Origin: Magnetovibrio sp.
Lineage (GTDB): Bacteria > Pseudomonadota > Alphaproteobacteria > Rhodospirillales > Magnetovibrionaceae
Direction of reading: 5' to 3'
DNA length: 43,468 nucleotides
Assembly (NCBI GenBank): GCA_028281525.1
Contig: JANQJR010000060.1
Location: 1 to 43,468, forward strand
The translations under genes and the position numbers were made by a program. The notes under the pieces are model-generated. The model saw only the letters and a program-made list of their open reading frames with translations, made no database searches and was not told the origin of the DNA. Position 1 is the first letter of the stretch, and every line of letters starts with the position of its first letter. Of the stretch, positions 16,501 through 24,655 are shown piece by piece.

Positions 16501-17570
16501 GAGCCTGCATTGAGACGGACGCCGATATAGTCGCCAGTGGTGAATGTGTCACCCCAACCACCGCTACCAACACCGTTATTGCGTAATGTTCCACTGTAGT
16601 TGTAGGCCCAACTGTTCGCTGACGAACCTAAGAGGTTTTCTGTTGCGTTCGGAATTTCATCAATGGCGCAGAGGCCCACACGACTGAAACCTATCACATT
16701 GATGTAAAATTCTACGAACGTATCGTCGGAAGCATCGGCACTCAGTGTGGAATAGGCGCTGTCGGAACCAGAAGCCCCACGATAAACTTCGCGGTTGCCG
16801 TTCTGGATTGTGCGCGGGTAAGTGCTTGATGCTTTGTGCAGGGGATCAAATACAGCACTTACATTCGCAGCACGTGGACCGGATTTGCCCAGATCATTGG
16901 CATCGGCGAAGTCGAGATAAAACCCGTTCGTGCCTAAGTCGAACGCGGACGGATTGCGCTTTTTGGGGACCCAGTTTCCGGTACGGCTGTCGGTTTTGCC
17001 GAAGTCGGACGGCGCCAGGACTTGGCCGTCCACGAAATATACATCAGCCAACGCACCGTCCAAGACGTACGTGCCATCGTGAAACCGTCCAAGGGTGTGC
17101 TCATACGCATCATTGATGTGGGATTGGTGTGTATCGGCAGGATTTGCATTTATGCTGAAGCTGGTGATTTCATCACCGTTGACGTAGACGCGGGCACGGC
17201 TTTGCGCGGTCGCATTGCTAATGTCGGAAACAACAACAAGGTGATAGAAGGCGCCAAGGTCGCGATACAAAGCGTTGGTCACGCGGCTGCTTTGCCAGGG
17301 GTTTCCCCAGACATCGTAGAATTCTAGTGCATCCGTGTTTTGAAACCAGAAGCCCGCTTTTTGTGTGCCGTTCACGTACGCGGAGAGAATGCAATCTCGG
17401 CTCGTCTCCACCGTGCGCATAACCCAAGCAGAAAAGGTCCACGTTTGCGCATCACCCGCACTAACCGGTGTGAAGGTCATATACCCCGTGCTGCCATCAA
17501 ACAACGCGGCATAATCGATTCCGAATGCCTTCATGGCACGGATCAGTTGCGGGGCTAAGAGAATGGGCAT
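13554..17570 (-). CDS. Giant tail fibre / adhesin with LamG, SPRY and duplicated DUF7483-like modules
   Basis: 1338 residues. An N-terminal LamG-like lectin fold covers about 20-190 (ALFDGSTGYMTFTPVS, RVYVNGDEI, LADVYFVDGQ). A first SPRY-like module lies near 280-395 (YIGVRLNAGSLYFYKNG). A large module at 429-760 contains GFQPDFVWIKCRN and IPHSLGQKPGM. A second SPRY-like module lies near 780-985. A second copy of the large module (993-1338, GYQPDFVWIKNRD, IPHSLGKKPGM) ends the protein. It is probably the receptor-binding or decoration fibre. Its start overlaps the stop of the upstream T7-type fibre gene (TGATG), so the two are coupled. Confidence 0.8.
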   Translation of the reverse strand: MPILLAPQLIRAMKAFGIDYAALFDGSTGYMTFTPVSAGDAQTWTFSAWVMRTVETSRDCILSAYVNGTQKAGFWFQNTDALEFYDVWGNPWQSSRVTNALYRDLGAFYHLVVVSDISNATAQSRARVYVNGDEITSFSINANPADTHQSHINDAYEHTLGRFHDGTYVLDGALADVYFVDGQVLAPSDFGKTDSRTGNWVPKKRNPSAFDLGTNGFYLDFADANDLGKSGPRAANVSAVFDPLHKASSTYPRTIQNGNREVYRGASGSDSAYSTLSADASDDTFVEFYINVIGFSRVGLCAIDEIPNATENLLGSSANSWAYNYSGTLRNNGVGSGGWGDTFTTGDYIGVRLNAGSLYFYKNGVVQNGGNPAATGITGRFVFGATVDSGGMVTIVANPDEMTHKIAASNYLTTNNLPAVNASPVTEHFNTVLYTGNSPSNNAVTGVGFQPDFVWIKCRNLTRSNAIFDDIRGVGNPLSPNSTAAEPYDPNVDLVSFDSDGFTTDDSGDVNDGTPGTYVAWCARLPNTKTSGWSGSPTITPTKEIYNAELGMSIVTYTGNGTAGATIPHSLGQKPGMVIVKKRVANGGDGARSWPVYHSALGATKTLYLNLNNTSYTYTPSWNDTEPTSTSITFGTNPEMNYNGDDYVAYIFTATDYIKIGSYEGNGSTDGPMINAGVSPVWVLEKGVDSAGNWWVKDTVRSPYNPGDETLYPNLSHAENTGAVYNHDIVANGVKHRANNEVNSNGNTHIYMMIGEPAKRAALEGQNWQTHGGVTQVTSTPTNVTCTLNALDKHASVTLTNGNKSYSCPSSGSSYFNCYSIFAVPANDSDGWRVQIAMGSGHTNNASKFGFSTLDAKHADNGWNDDTDTTPGFYNFYDHTTNTDIGYSNGDGSRVTVDGSDDMDSGDIYDVVIKSRRVYLYKNGSLLYSSTSDTVDEDLIFYLSGYGSGSIDYMTVAFAEDEWIHTLIGAGSTAKAINTDNLQNQPGNIDDHFKTVLWTGDGTSSNAVTGVGYQPDFVWIKNRDVATGHAVFDVVRGAQKRLRTDGVNAESTEVNGLTSFDADGFTVGSDSFCNSLNTDYTAWCANLPNTKTSGWSGSPTITPSKEIYNPELGVSIVTYTGNGTAGATIPHSLGKKPGMIIIKKTHQNGADGARSWAVYHSSLGVTGATSGLVLNQTSAAYDASLQWNSTEPTSTLITLGGAPSSYHEVNYNGDGYIAYIFAETEFCKIGSYTGNGNADGPFINLGGSPVWCMFKGGTNGTGTYSWQINDNTRTSYNQIDDYLTANGSNAEITDSTHGVDFLANGIKVRGTNGDVNTSSGLVYIAFVQPNGKRENPAR

Positions 17571-18892
17571 CAGCTGAGCACTCCTTTGATGGTGAAGCGC
17601 AAGCCGGAACCGGCTGTACTTGATCCCGTTTGCGTGATCTTGAAAGTGATGCGGTCGCCGGACACGAAGTCCTCCGTGCCGTCGGTCTTGAGCGTACCCG
17701 CCGTCAACGTATTGGCGGCGGCGGCGAATTGCGGGGCGACGGTGTAGATCGACGTGCCGTTCTTTTCAACGTCCACGATCACCGCTGCACCAGCACTGGC
17801 CGTGTCGATGTAACCCGCTTCACCGATGAACGAACCACCGCGGGTCATCACCAGTTCACCGTAGGTCTGAACGGTTATGAGCTCCGCCGCCATACTGTCA
17901 TCGAAACCCGCAATGAACGCGATGTCATAGGGTTTGGCGTTTTCGTGCAGATCCGCCACGCCCACCGGGGCCGTGACGCCCAAGCCCGCGGCGAACCAGG
18001 TGTCCGGCGATGCGGTGGCGTCCAGCGTGATCACGCTTTGCCCGTGAGGTGAGGAAAACTGCCAGGTGGTGGAACCGTTGATCGTGTCCGTGCCGGTGCG
18101 GTTGACGATCACCGCGTTGTTGTCGGCGGTGGTTTTGCCCAAGGCGATGCGAAATCCGTCCGTGGCCGTGGCGCCCTCCGGCAAGGTAACGGTGACGTTG
18201 CCGGCGGAAGTGTTGATCAGAAACTGCTTGCCGTCGTCGGTTGCGGCGACTGAAAAATCCGCCGATTTGCTTTCGTTGGACGCGTACATGTTCGACGCCG
18301 CCGCGGTTTGCGCAGCGGTGGCGCTGATTGCAGCATTGGTTTCCGATGTGGCCGACGCCGTCGCGCTGGCCTGCGCATTGTTGGCATAAGTCTGGGCGTT
18401 GGACACCTCCGTCACCGTGGGGCCGATGGCGAAACCATCGCCCGCACTGTTCCAAACCAGCGTGGTGTCGGCCACCGGCGTGGGCAAGTCCATGTTGACC
18501 GCGGCCGATTCCGTGACCGGCATTTGCGGAGAACGGCTTTGATCCTCCGCCACTTGTTGCAAGGACGCGGTCAAGTAGTCCAATTCATCATTGATGACCT
18601 TGGAGCGGAATTCACCCGATTCTTGAAAATCGCTGGTACGTTGAATGGACAAGCGTCGCGCCAGCGTAACCAGTTGACCATTTGTAGGCGCGACGGTGAA
18701 AGTCACCGACCCACCACCGCTTTCACCGGCTCCGGAAGTGCTGTAGCCGCTGCTCTGCTTGCTGGTGTCGAGGTAAACTTCCAAATCCGCATCTTCGAAA
18801 ATCGGGAAAAGATACGTGAATTGGGTTTGCACGCCGTCAGCGGTGTACTGGACGCGCGGCGAGACATCGCCGATTTGAATGTGATCCGCCAT
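17570..18892 (-). CDS. T7-type tail fibre protein (adaptor N-terminus)
   Basis: 440 residues. The N-terminal 120 residues match the T7 gp17 adaptor pattern: VQYTADGVQTQFTYLFPIFE, LVTLARRLSIQRTSDFQ and VINDELDYLTASLQQVAEDQ. A long alanine/serine/threonine-rich helical stretch (about 165-215) should form a trimeric coiled coil. The rest is beta-rich. It would attach to the tail tube and carry the larger fibre encoded just downstream. A strong AAGGAG precedes the start. Confidence 0.82.
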   Translation of the reverse strand: MADHIQIGDVSPRVQYTADGVQTQFTYLFPIFEDADLEVYLDTSKQSSGYSTSGAGESGGGSVTFTVAPTNGQLVTLARRLSIQRTSDFQESGEFRSKVINDELDYLTASLQQVAEDQSRSPQMPVTESAAVNMDLPTPVADTTLVWNSAGDGFAIGPTVTEVSNAQTYANNAQASATASATSETNAAISATAAQTAAASNMYASNESKSADFSVAATDDGKQFLINTSAGNVTVTLPEGATATDGFRIALGKTTADNNAVIVNRTGTDTINGSTTWQFSSPHGQSVITLDATASPDTWFAAGLGVTAPVGVADLHENAKPYDIAFIAGFDDSMAAELITVQTYGELVMTRGGSFIGEAGYIDTASAGAAVIVDVEKNGTSIYTVAPQFAAAANTLTAGTLKTDGTEDFVSGDRITFKITQTGSSTAGSGLRFTIKGVLS

Positions 18893-18931
18893 GGGATTCT
18901 CCTTGAAATGGGATGAGTGGTGGAAATGGGA

Positions 18932-19363
18932 TCAGTCCCAATTCTTGATCAGGTTGAGATAACCGCCGTCGCCGCTAAGCAAATCCGTCGAGGCTTCCGA
19001 TTTCTGCAATTGCTCCGCCTGAATGTCGGCGAACGAATCCCGCTCGGCTTGCAACTCGGCATCGAAATCCGCATTTATGTCTTCCAATTCGCGCGTGGTT
19101 TTGTCCTGCAGTCCTTGCAAAACAGCTTCGGACGAACCATCCGTTGGATTGATCCCGCTTGCCGCAAACATGGCGCGTTGCGCGGCGCTCGCCTGGGCCA
19201 GTTTCTCTTCCCGGACTTCCGCTTCACGTTTCTTTTCGCGTTCCAATTCCGCAATGCGCTGTTGATGGTCGCCCGTGACTTGAACCGCGCCCTGGGGCAC
19301 GCTTGTAGCCGCCGACCCAGCGAGGCTGGCGCCCGCCAAAGCGAGCCCGACGTTTCCGCCCAT
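18932..19363 (-). CDS. Internal virion protein, gp14-like
   Basis: 143 residues. It has a glycine/alanine-rich hydrophobic N-terminus (MGGNVGLALAGASLAGSAAT), then a long charged helix (AELEREKKREAEVREEKLAQ region), a middle AAQRAMFAASGINPTDGSS and a second helix. Hydrophobic start, AxRAMxAASG-type middle and helical tail resemble T7 gp14 and related small ejection proteins. It occupies the gp14 position between tail tube and fibres. No gp15- or gp16-sized protein follows, which is odd for a T7-like virion. A longer frame upstream lacks conservation; ATG 19363 has AGGAG before it. Confidence 0.6.
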   Translation of the reverse strand: MGGNVGLALAGASLAGSAATSVPQGAVQVTGDHQQRIAELEREKKREAEVREEKLAQASAAQRAMFAASGINPTDGSSEAVLQGLQDKTTRELEDINADFDAELQAERDSFADIQAEQLQKSEASTDLLSGDGGYLNLIKNWD

Positions 19364-19395
19364 AATGAATCTCCTGTTCTGAAATGATGTTGGAA

Positions 19396-21300
19396 TTAGC
19401 CGTTGACGCTGATTTCGCTGGCAACGGACAACAAGGTGAAAGACAACGGCGTGTCTTGTTCGATCCGCCACAACGGCTCGATGCCGCCTAAGCGCCAACC
19501 ATAGGCGCGAACCTCCTTGTCCCCGGTGAAGGGCGCGGTGGCTTGGTCCAGAACCCCTTGACCGAAGCGTTTGAACGGAATGTCCTGAAGGCCGTTACCG
19601 ACGTCGATGCGCAATGCCGCCGTATCGCGGACCCGGAAAGTGAAGGAAATCGGACGTACATGGCCGCCCTGGGTGCCGGATTTGGACGACGCCACGGTGG
19701 GCGGCAAGGGTTCGATGATGTGGGTGAAGCCCAAGCCGATCTCGACATCTTTCACGGCCTCGGGCAAGGTCACAGCCCCACCGCTCACAACCTGATCGTC
19801 CATCGGTGCACCATCGCCCACCACCTTGACAGTTTGTCCCTCCAGATGATCCAAGCCACTCCACGTCGTTTTCGCGGTGACGTCCGTCCCCTTGAGGCCG
19901 GCATCGACGTTGTATGCGTCGTCGAACACTTCGATGGAATAGACGCCGTTGCGCAGAACCAGAACATACGCTTCGGTATCGACCATGGTGACGGATAGGA
20001 ACTGCCCATTGGTGGTTTGCCGTGACCAGGCCGTGACCTTTTCGCGGCGGAACAACGTCAAAGACGATATGGTGCCGTCCGCCATGACGATGTGCATATG
20101 GCGACGCCTGTTGTCGTAGTCTTGATCGACCGGGGTTTTGACCATGTGGCGCGCCAGCATGGCCAAGTCGCCGGATTGATAAGCCTGTTCCAGATCGGTG
20201 AACAGGTACTCCCGCACTTCATCATTGGCGCGCGAGACATAAAGCGTTGCGCCGTCCACGTCGCGGGGTGGAACCGTGCGCTCCAAAGGAGAACCCACAC
20301 GCGTCTGGCGTTTGAGCTGGATGGATGTCGGCGTTAACGGATCGCCCGTCACCATCCATTCCGAACCGGACGTGAACACTTGTAAATGCCGTCCGGAAAA
20401 GAGTGCGCGAATGGCGTTGACCTGATCGGACAGGATGGCGAATTCGATGGCCTCGTCGTCCAGACCTGTCCCTAAGTCGAAGTTGAAGATGTCCGCCGAT
20501 TTGGACATCCACAGCCGGTTCGGCAGATCGCGCGATCCGCCGATCACCAAACGGTCCTGGTGGAAACACACCGCGACGGGGTAGCCGCGCACGTCGGAAA
20601 AGGCTTGTTCCTCCCAATCCTCTGTCGCGGACGAACTGCTCAGGTTTTCCTTGACGTTGGCCGTTGCCTGGGTCGCGCTGGTGTAGGCTGTGATTTCCAC
20701 TTCCTTGCCACCGAAGCGAAAGCGCTTGCCCACGTGTTCGGCCACGAACACATCCGCCGACGCCGTCAGCGTGACGTTGCCGGACACACCGTTGGACGTC
20801 AGCGTCACAGCATCATCCACGAACTTGTGGTGCGGCTGATAAATGACGTCATCCTTGGTATAAAACGTCCAGTCGGAAATCGACCAGGTTCCGCCCGCGT
20901 CCCGGGTCAATTTTTTCGGCGGCACGTCCGGGTGCGTCACCAGCAACGTATCCGCGCTTTGCACCCAGGACATGTTCTTGGTCTGCGCCAACGTCCACGG
21001 CGACGGGTCGATGGTGGTCAGTTTCGCACCGTTTTCGTACACATCCACCACCAGCTCGCGAAACACCAGCAGGTAGACCTGTTCGGTGTTGAATTCGAAA
21101 GACACCAACCGCCCTTCCCCCGCCACCGTGTCCACGTGGCGCAAACCGGCGCGGCGGTAGATTCCACCGGTGGGCATGATGGAGATGTTGGTGAGGTTGC
21201 CCGCGCCATTGTCGTAGGCGCTGAGATCGCCGCGCCCCGCCAGTTCCATGGACACCTCGCCCGCGGTGAAGCTGGTCTTGAAGGTTTTCATCTTCGCCAT
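19396..21300 (-). CDS. Tail tubular protein B-like (nozzle) protein
   Basis: 634 residues beginning MAKMKTFKTSFTAGEVSMEL, with NLTNISIMPTGGIYRRAGLR soon after, the hallmark start of podovirus tail tube/nozzle proteins of the gp12 or phage stabilisation type. The middle has VCFHQDRLVIGGSRDLPNRL and FSGRHLQVFTSGSEWMVTGD, typical beta-propeller-like repeats. It forms the distal tail nozzle through which DNA leaves. Its start overlaps the stop of the tail tubular A gene at 21300, so the two are translationally coupled. Confidence 0.88.
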   Translation of the reverse strand: MAKMKTFKTSFTAGEVSMELAGRGDLSAYDNGAGNLTNISIMPTGGIYRRAGLRHVDTVAGEGRLVSFEFNTEQVYLLVFRELVVDVYENGAKLTTIDPSPWTLAQTKNMSWVQSADTLLVTHPDVPPKKLTRDAGGTWSISDWTFYTKDDVIYQPHHKFVDDAVTLTSNGVSGNVTLTASADVFVAEHVGKRFRFGGKEVEITAYTSATQATANVKENLSSSSATEDWEEQAFSDVRGYPVAVCFHQDRLVIGGSRDLPNRLWMSKSADIFNFDLGTGLDDEAIEFAILSDQVNAIRALFSGRHLQVFTSGSEWMVTGDPLTPTSIQLKRQTRVGSPLERTVPPRDVDGATLYVSRANDEVREYLFTDLEQAYQSGDLAMLARHMVKTPVDQDYDNRRRHMHIVMADGTISSLTLFRREKVTAWSRQTTNGQFLSVTMVDTEAYVLVLRNGVYSIEVFDDAYNVDAGLKGTDVTAKTTWSGLDHLEGQTVKVVGDGAPMDDQVVSGGAVTLPEAVKDVEIGLGFTHIIEPLPPTVASSKSGTQGGHVRPISFTFRVRDTAALRIDVGNGLQDIPFKRFGQGVLDQATAPFTGDKEVRAYGWRLGGIEPLWRIEQDTPLSFTLLSVASEISVNG

Positions 21301-21866
21301 CAGCCGCGCACTCCGATCAGGGTGTAGTCTTCGATCGCCTGCGGCGTGTCTTGCTGACCGTCGATCGACTTAGCGCGCTTGACTTCCTTGTCCGCGAGTT
21401 TTTGCAGATCCTCGGCGCGCGACGTGCTGTCGGTGAGCGGGATGACAAACTCCGCCGCCAGCTTGGCGATCAGCGCTTGATCGAAGAACGGCGGGAATTC
21501 GGTTTCTTCCGGACGGAAGATATAGGTCAACACGGCTTCCGACGCATTGGTGTGGAGCCGGCGCTCATGAATGCGGTAGTCCAACCCCCGCCCGCGCCCC
21601 GCGCCCGCGGACAGCGCGCGCAAAAAATCGGCGGGCAGTTGATAGGCGTAGTCGTAATCCGCAATCGGCTCGGCGGTCAGTTGCGGCAGCGTCACCTGGC
21701 CCGTGGCGAACGACCACGGGTGCGACGACAGCAACGCGTCGCGGATGGGCTCGTACAGGTTGCCCGCAACTTCCGCCTCCGCCGTGCCCTCGTCAAACGA
21801 CGTGATCGAGCGGCAGCCGATCTTCAACAGCGCACGCGCGCACAAGGCTATGGAACTCAAAGCCAT
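21300..21866 (-). CDS. Tail tubular protein A-like adaptor
   Basis: 188 residues. It begins MALSSIALCARALLKIGCRS and contains EPIRDALLSSHPWSFATGQV, YDYAYQLPADFLRAL and FDQALIAKLAAEFVIPL, the standard signature of the gp11-type adaptor ring between portal and nozzle. Length is normal. It is followed with overlap by the nozzle gene. Upstream (higher coordinates) the expected capsid neighbours are separated from it by the effector 2 cassette. Confidence 0.88.
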   Translation of the reverse strand: MALSSIALCARALLKIGCRSITSFDEGTAEAEVAGNLYEPIRDALLSSHPWSFATGQVTLPQLTAEPIADYDYAYQLPADFLRALSAGAGRGRGLDYRIHERRLHTNASEAVLTYIFRPEETEFPPFFDQALIAKLAAEFVIPLTDSTSRAEDLQKLADKEVKRAKSIDGQQDTPQAIEDYTLIGVRG

Positions 21867-21928
21867 GATCTCAGTCTCCTCAGTTTTAAGTTGGGTTGTG
21901 TTCTAGAATTCAGGTCAAGCGCTGCGGA

Positions 21929-21953
21929 CCATTTGTTACCTGGACACAAATGG
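21929..21953. promoter_or_regulatory. Inverted repeat in the divergent gap before the exported Sel1 gene 2
   Basis: Perfect eight-base arms CCATTTGT and ACAAATGG flank nine bases, in the 150-base gap between tail tubular A (minus) and the Sel1-like gene (plus). It could be an operator, or a weak terminator, since TTTT follows on the plus strand. No strong promoter boxes were found around it. Confidence 0.35.
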
Positions 21954-22016
21954 TTTTGGACCGGAGCCATACCGGGCCAACTTGTTGCATTGAAGGATTA
22001 GCGTTAAGCTCCCGCC

Positions 22017-22625
22017 ATGGCTGGCAGATCACTCATGCTCATACTTTCTTTGATCCTGCTGTTCAGCGTCGCCCAGGCACACGCGGACACGAATCAAGAC
22101 AAACGTGTTGACGAAGCCGTGGACCTTCACAAGTCAGGCGAATATGCAAAAGCCAAAGAAATCCTTGCGCCCTTGGCCGAAGTCGGACATGCCAAAGCCA
22201 TAAACATCATTGGCATGATGCATGACCAAGGCCAGGGATACCCCGCCAATGCTGACATCGCGTGTTCTTTGTACGAGCGCTCCGCAAATCTTGGCTATAC
22301 ATCTGCGATGTACAACCTGAGCCACTGTTACGATGAAGGTCTTGGCAAACCTCAAAACCCAGGTCTTGCATTGGAGTGGATCACCAAAGCAGCAAATCAT
22401 GGCCTGATCCGGGCCATGCTTCATCTTGCAACAAAGGCACAAACGGAAACTGACGAACGTTTCTGGCTCAAAAAAGCTTCAGATTCCGGTAGCAAAATTG
22501 CGGCTGCGGCTCTTTGGGAGATGGGATACCATGAAGACGCTCCGGATTTTTCATTTCTCGACAGCCTTTGCATACGCATAAGAATCCTGACACTTCATCA
22601 AGGGATGGATGCGTGTGACGATTAA
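22017..22625 (+). CDS. Exported Sel1-repeat protein, candidate immunity protein 2
   Basis: 202 residues. The signal peptide LMLILSLILLFSVAQAHA is followed by DTNQDK, so the protein should be periplasmic. Sel1 repeats are explicit: KAKEILAPLAEVGHAKAINI, MMHDQGQGYPANADIACSLY, ANLGYTSAMYNLSHCYDEGL and WITKAANHGLIRAM. It is the only plus-strand gene inside the phage late block. It converges with the PG-binding protein at 22653-24512, 27 bases apart with no terminator between. The arrangement copies that of the Sel1 gene at 8218-9273 and effector 1. Family and export are seen; an immunity role is inferred from the repeated pairing. Confidence 0.7.
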   Translation: MAGRSLMLILSLILLFSVAQAHADTNQDKRVDEAVDLHKSGEYAKAKEILAPLAEVGHAKAINIIGMMHDQGQGYPANADIACSLYERSANLGYTSAMYNLSHCYDEGLGKPQNPGLALEWITKAANHGLIRAMLHLATKAQTETDERFWLKKASDSGSKIAAAALWEMGYHEDAPDFSFLDSLCIRIRILTLHQGMDACDD

Positions 22626-22652
22626 CGGGCACGCGCAACGTTCAATATATCT

Positions 22653-24512
22653 TTATATCTTTTTATCCTTGTTCAATTCCTCTTCCATGTACTCCAGCAC
22701 GTTTGGAGTCACAAACATAGGATTTATCCGATTAATCCCTTGCAGACCAATACTACGTAACACCTCGAGAGTATCCCGGTACAACTTGTCGAAAATGGCC
22801 TGTTTTACCCGTCTGGACACTTCATCCTCAAGGCGATTCGGGGCTTTCGGATCTAAAGGATTCAATGGTTCCTCAGGTTTTGAAGGATACGTTTGGGGAA
22901 TATCTGGCTGCTTGACCCCACGATTCCAAGGTGCAGGTGGCGTATAGCCCGGATTGAGACCGGGGCTCCAATAAGGATTCTGAGGCCCCCAATCCAACAC
23001 CGGCGCCGATGTGGGCGCAGGCAGGGATGACGCATCGATCAACCCTGGCAAATTGGATGCCTTAGGCGCATAGGATGGAATTTCCATGATCGCCCAGCGT
23101 GACCGCGGGTCGTTATAGGCCCGTGCACCTACGCTGGCAGGAGGGGTCCCTGCGGGCGGTGCCGGGGTACTGGTCACTGGCGCAGGTAGATCATCGATTT
23201 GGACAAGGCCTTCTTCCTCCTCTTCTTCAATGGGGGCGAGATGGTCAAGCATCGCCCGCCCCAGCGTTGGTGCGAGCCCACCTACAGCTCCCATGGCGGC
23301 TGCCTGCGCCGCCGTGGTCAGGCCCGGTGTAAGACTGCCGCTCAAAGAGGCGACGGTTGGGTTGGATTGGAGGGCCGCTACTTGCGCAGGAGAAAACGTT
23401 CCAGACGTTACCCTGCTGTCCAAGGCATTGTTTCTCTGATCCACTGAAGCCGGGGTGTTCGCCTGGGGGCCAACACCTATTCCGGAGGCTGGTCCAAATA
23501 TGCCGCCCGGAAGGAAATCGTTATAACCTAATGTCCGTGTGAACCCATCAGGCTGCTCATCTGATCGCGAACCTTTGTTGCCGAGATGGTTGCTCCAGTT
23601 CCGATACCCATATCTCGATCCGAATGTGAACCGATCCCAACCCTTCTTGCTCTCGAGGGTCTGTGTGTAAACCCGCGCACGTTCTTGTCTTGCTTTAGAG
23701 TTGTCAGGAACAACATCGAAATCGTGTTTTTCTGTCTTGCCGCCTTTGCCTTTTTCGCCTTCTTCTTCCCTCTCCTTATCTTCGATTTCCTGTGCTGCTG
23801 CGTGCCGAGCATTCGTGTGAGCGATCTGGGCGGCACTCGGCGCGGTGTTTAGACTTTGCCCCTCTTTTTGGCCCTCGGTGTTCTCAGGGTTATCCTGCAA
23901 AGTATCGTTTTCTGGATTGCTTCCAGGGCCCGGGCCACCACCACCGTCGGGACCATCATTGTCGGGGCCGCTGGGGCCCGACGATGGCCCGCCTCCGGCA
24001 TAGCCGTCATCAAAATCGTCGGGCGAGGAGTAGGAGTCATCAACATAACCACCACCTTCATCGAAATCCGCATACCCGAACTCCAACAACCCCGTGTGCA
24101 GATTGATGCTGGCGCCGTCGGTGATGGCGTCGAGCAACCCCGCTTCTTCCGGCGTGATGTGGGCGAGCAGTTCGTCCCCACCGCGGCCTAAGTCCTGCAG
24201 GGCCTGCGCGGTGGCCTGCACCGCACGGGTGGCGCGGTGCGGCGTCAGCGCTTGGCTCAGCGCCGCCTCGGTCTCGCCGTCGGGGTTGATCACGCCGTCG
24301 ACCTTGAGACCTTGAGATTTTTGAAACGCCTTGATGGCGTCATAAAGCGCCGTGTCCGGATACGGGCTCACGCCCCAATCGGGCGCTTGGTAGTGGCCCA
24401 ACGTCTGCAACACAACCTTGCTCTTGAGCACATCCAGCGGATCGGCGCTGGCGCTGGCGGCCAGCTTCTTGCGGCATTGCGCCATGGGGTACGAGGCGAA
24501 GTGCGGGTACAT
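22653..24512 (-). CDS. Peptidoglycan-binding protein with variable tip, candidate effector 2
   Basis: 619 residues. Residues 15-90 are a PG_binding_1 module (LQTLGHYQAPDWGVSPYPDT, DAIKAFQKSQGLKVDGVINP) nearly parallel to that of effector 1. HITPEEAGLLDAITDG and LHTGLLEFGYADFDEGGG (117-157) resemble a segment I associate with alphaproteobacterial phage proteins. A low-complexity acidic/glycine linker (150-215) and a charged helix follow. TLGYNDFLPGGIFGP (327-341) is shared with effector 3. A proline-rich stretch precedes a helical tip of about 65 residues (from RLEDEVSRRVKQAIFDKLYR). The tip family is unknown. The ATG at 24512 has AGGAG; upstream frame is unconserved. A terminator isolates it from the capsid genes. 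It converges with an exported Sel1 protein. Confidence 0.7.
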   Translation of the reverse strand: MYPHFASYPMAQCRKKLAASASADPLDVLKSKVVLQTLGHYQAPDWGVSPYPDTALYDAIKAFQKSQGLKVDGVINPDGETEAALSQALTPHRATRAVQATAQALQDLGRGGDELLAHITPEEAGLLDAITDGASINLHTGLLEFGYADFDEGGGYVDDSYSSPDDFDDGYAGGGPSSGPSGPDNDGPDGGGGPGPGSNPENDTLQDNPENTEGQKEGQSLNTAPSAAQIAHTNARHAAAQEIEDKEREEEGEKGKGGKTEKHDFDVVPDNSKARQERARVYTQTLESKKGWDRFTFGSRYGYRNWSNHLGNKGSRSDEQPDGFTRTLGYNDFLPGGIFGPASGIGVGPQANTPASVDQRNNALDSRVTSGTFSPAQVAALQSNPTVASLSGSLTPGLTTAAQAAAMGAVGGLAPTLGRAMLDHLAPIEEEEEEGLVQIDDLPAPVTSTPAPPAGTPPASVGARAYNDPRSRWAIMEIPSYAPKASNLPGLIDASSLPAPTSAPVLDWGPQNPYWSPGLNPGYTPPAPWNRGVKQPDIPQTYPSKPEEPLNPLDPKAPNRLEDEVSRRVKQAIFDKLYRDTLEVLRSIGLQGINRINPMFVTPNVLEYMEEELNKDKKI

Positions 24513-24558
24513 GCAAACTCTCCTGCGGTTCGAAAAAAAACATAAAGAATGGGAAAGA

Positions 24559-24589
24559 AAGGGGACGCCGGATGGTGTGGCGTCCCCTT
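24559..24589 (-). terminator. Terminator between the post-capsid gene and effector 2
   Basis: Perfect 11-base arms AAGGGGACGCC and GGCGTCCCCTT are followed on the minus strand by a T-rich tract. A second small hairpin (GCAGCCGA/CGGCTGC) lies at 24597-24615. This cuts effector 2 off from capsid transcription, apart from read-through. Confidence 0.85.
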
Positions 24590-24655
24590 CCCCTGCGCAG
24601 CCGATTTTCGGCTGCGTCCGGCCGACCTTGTTTCGTCGAGATCGGCGGTGCTGCT

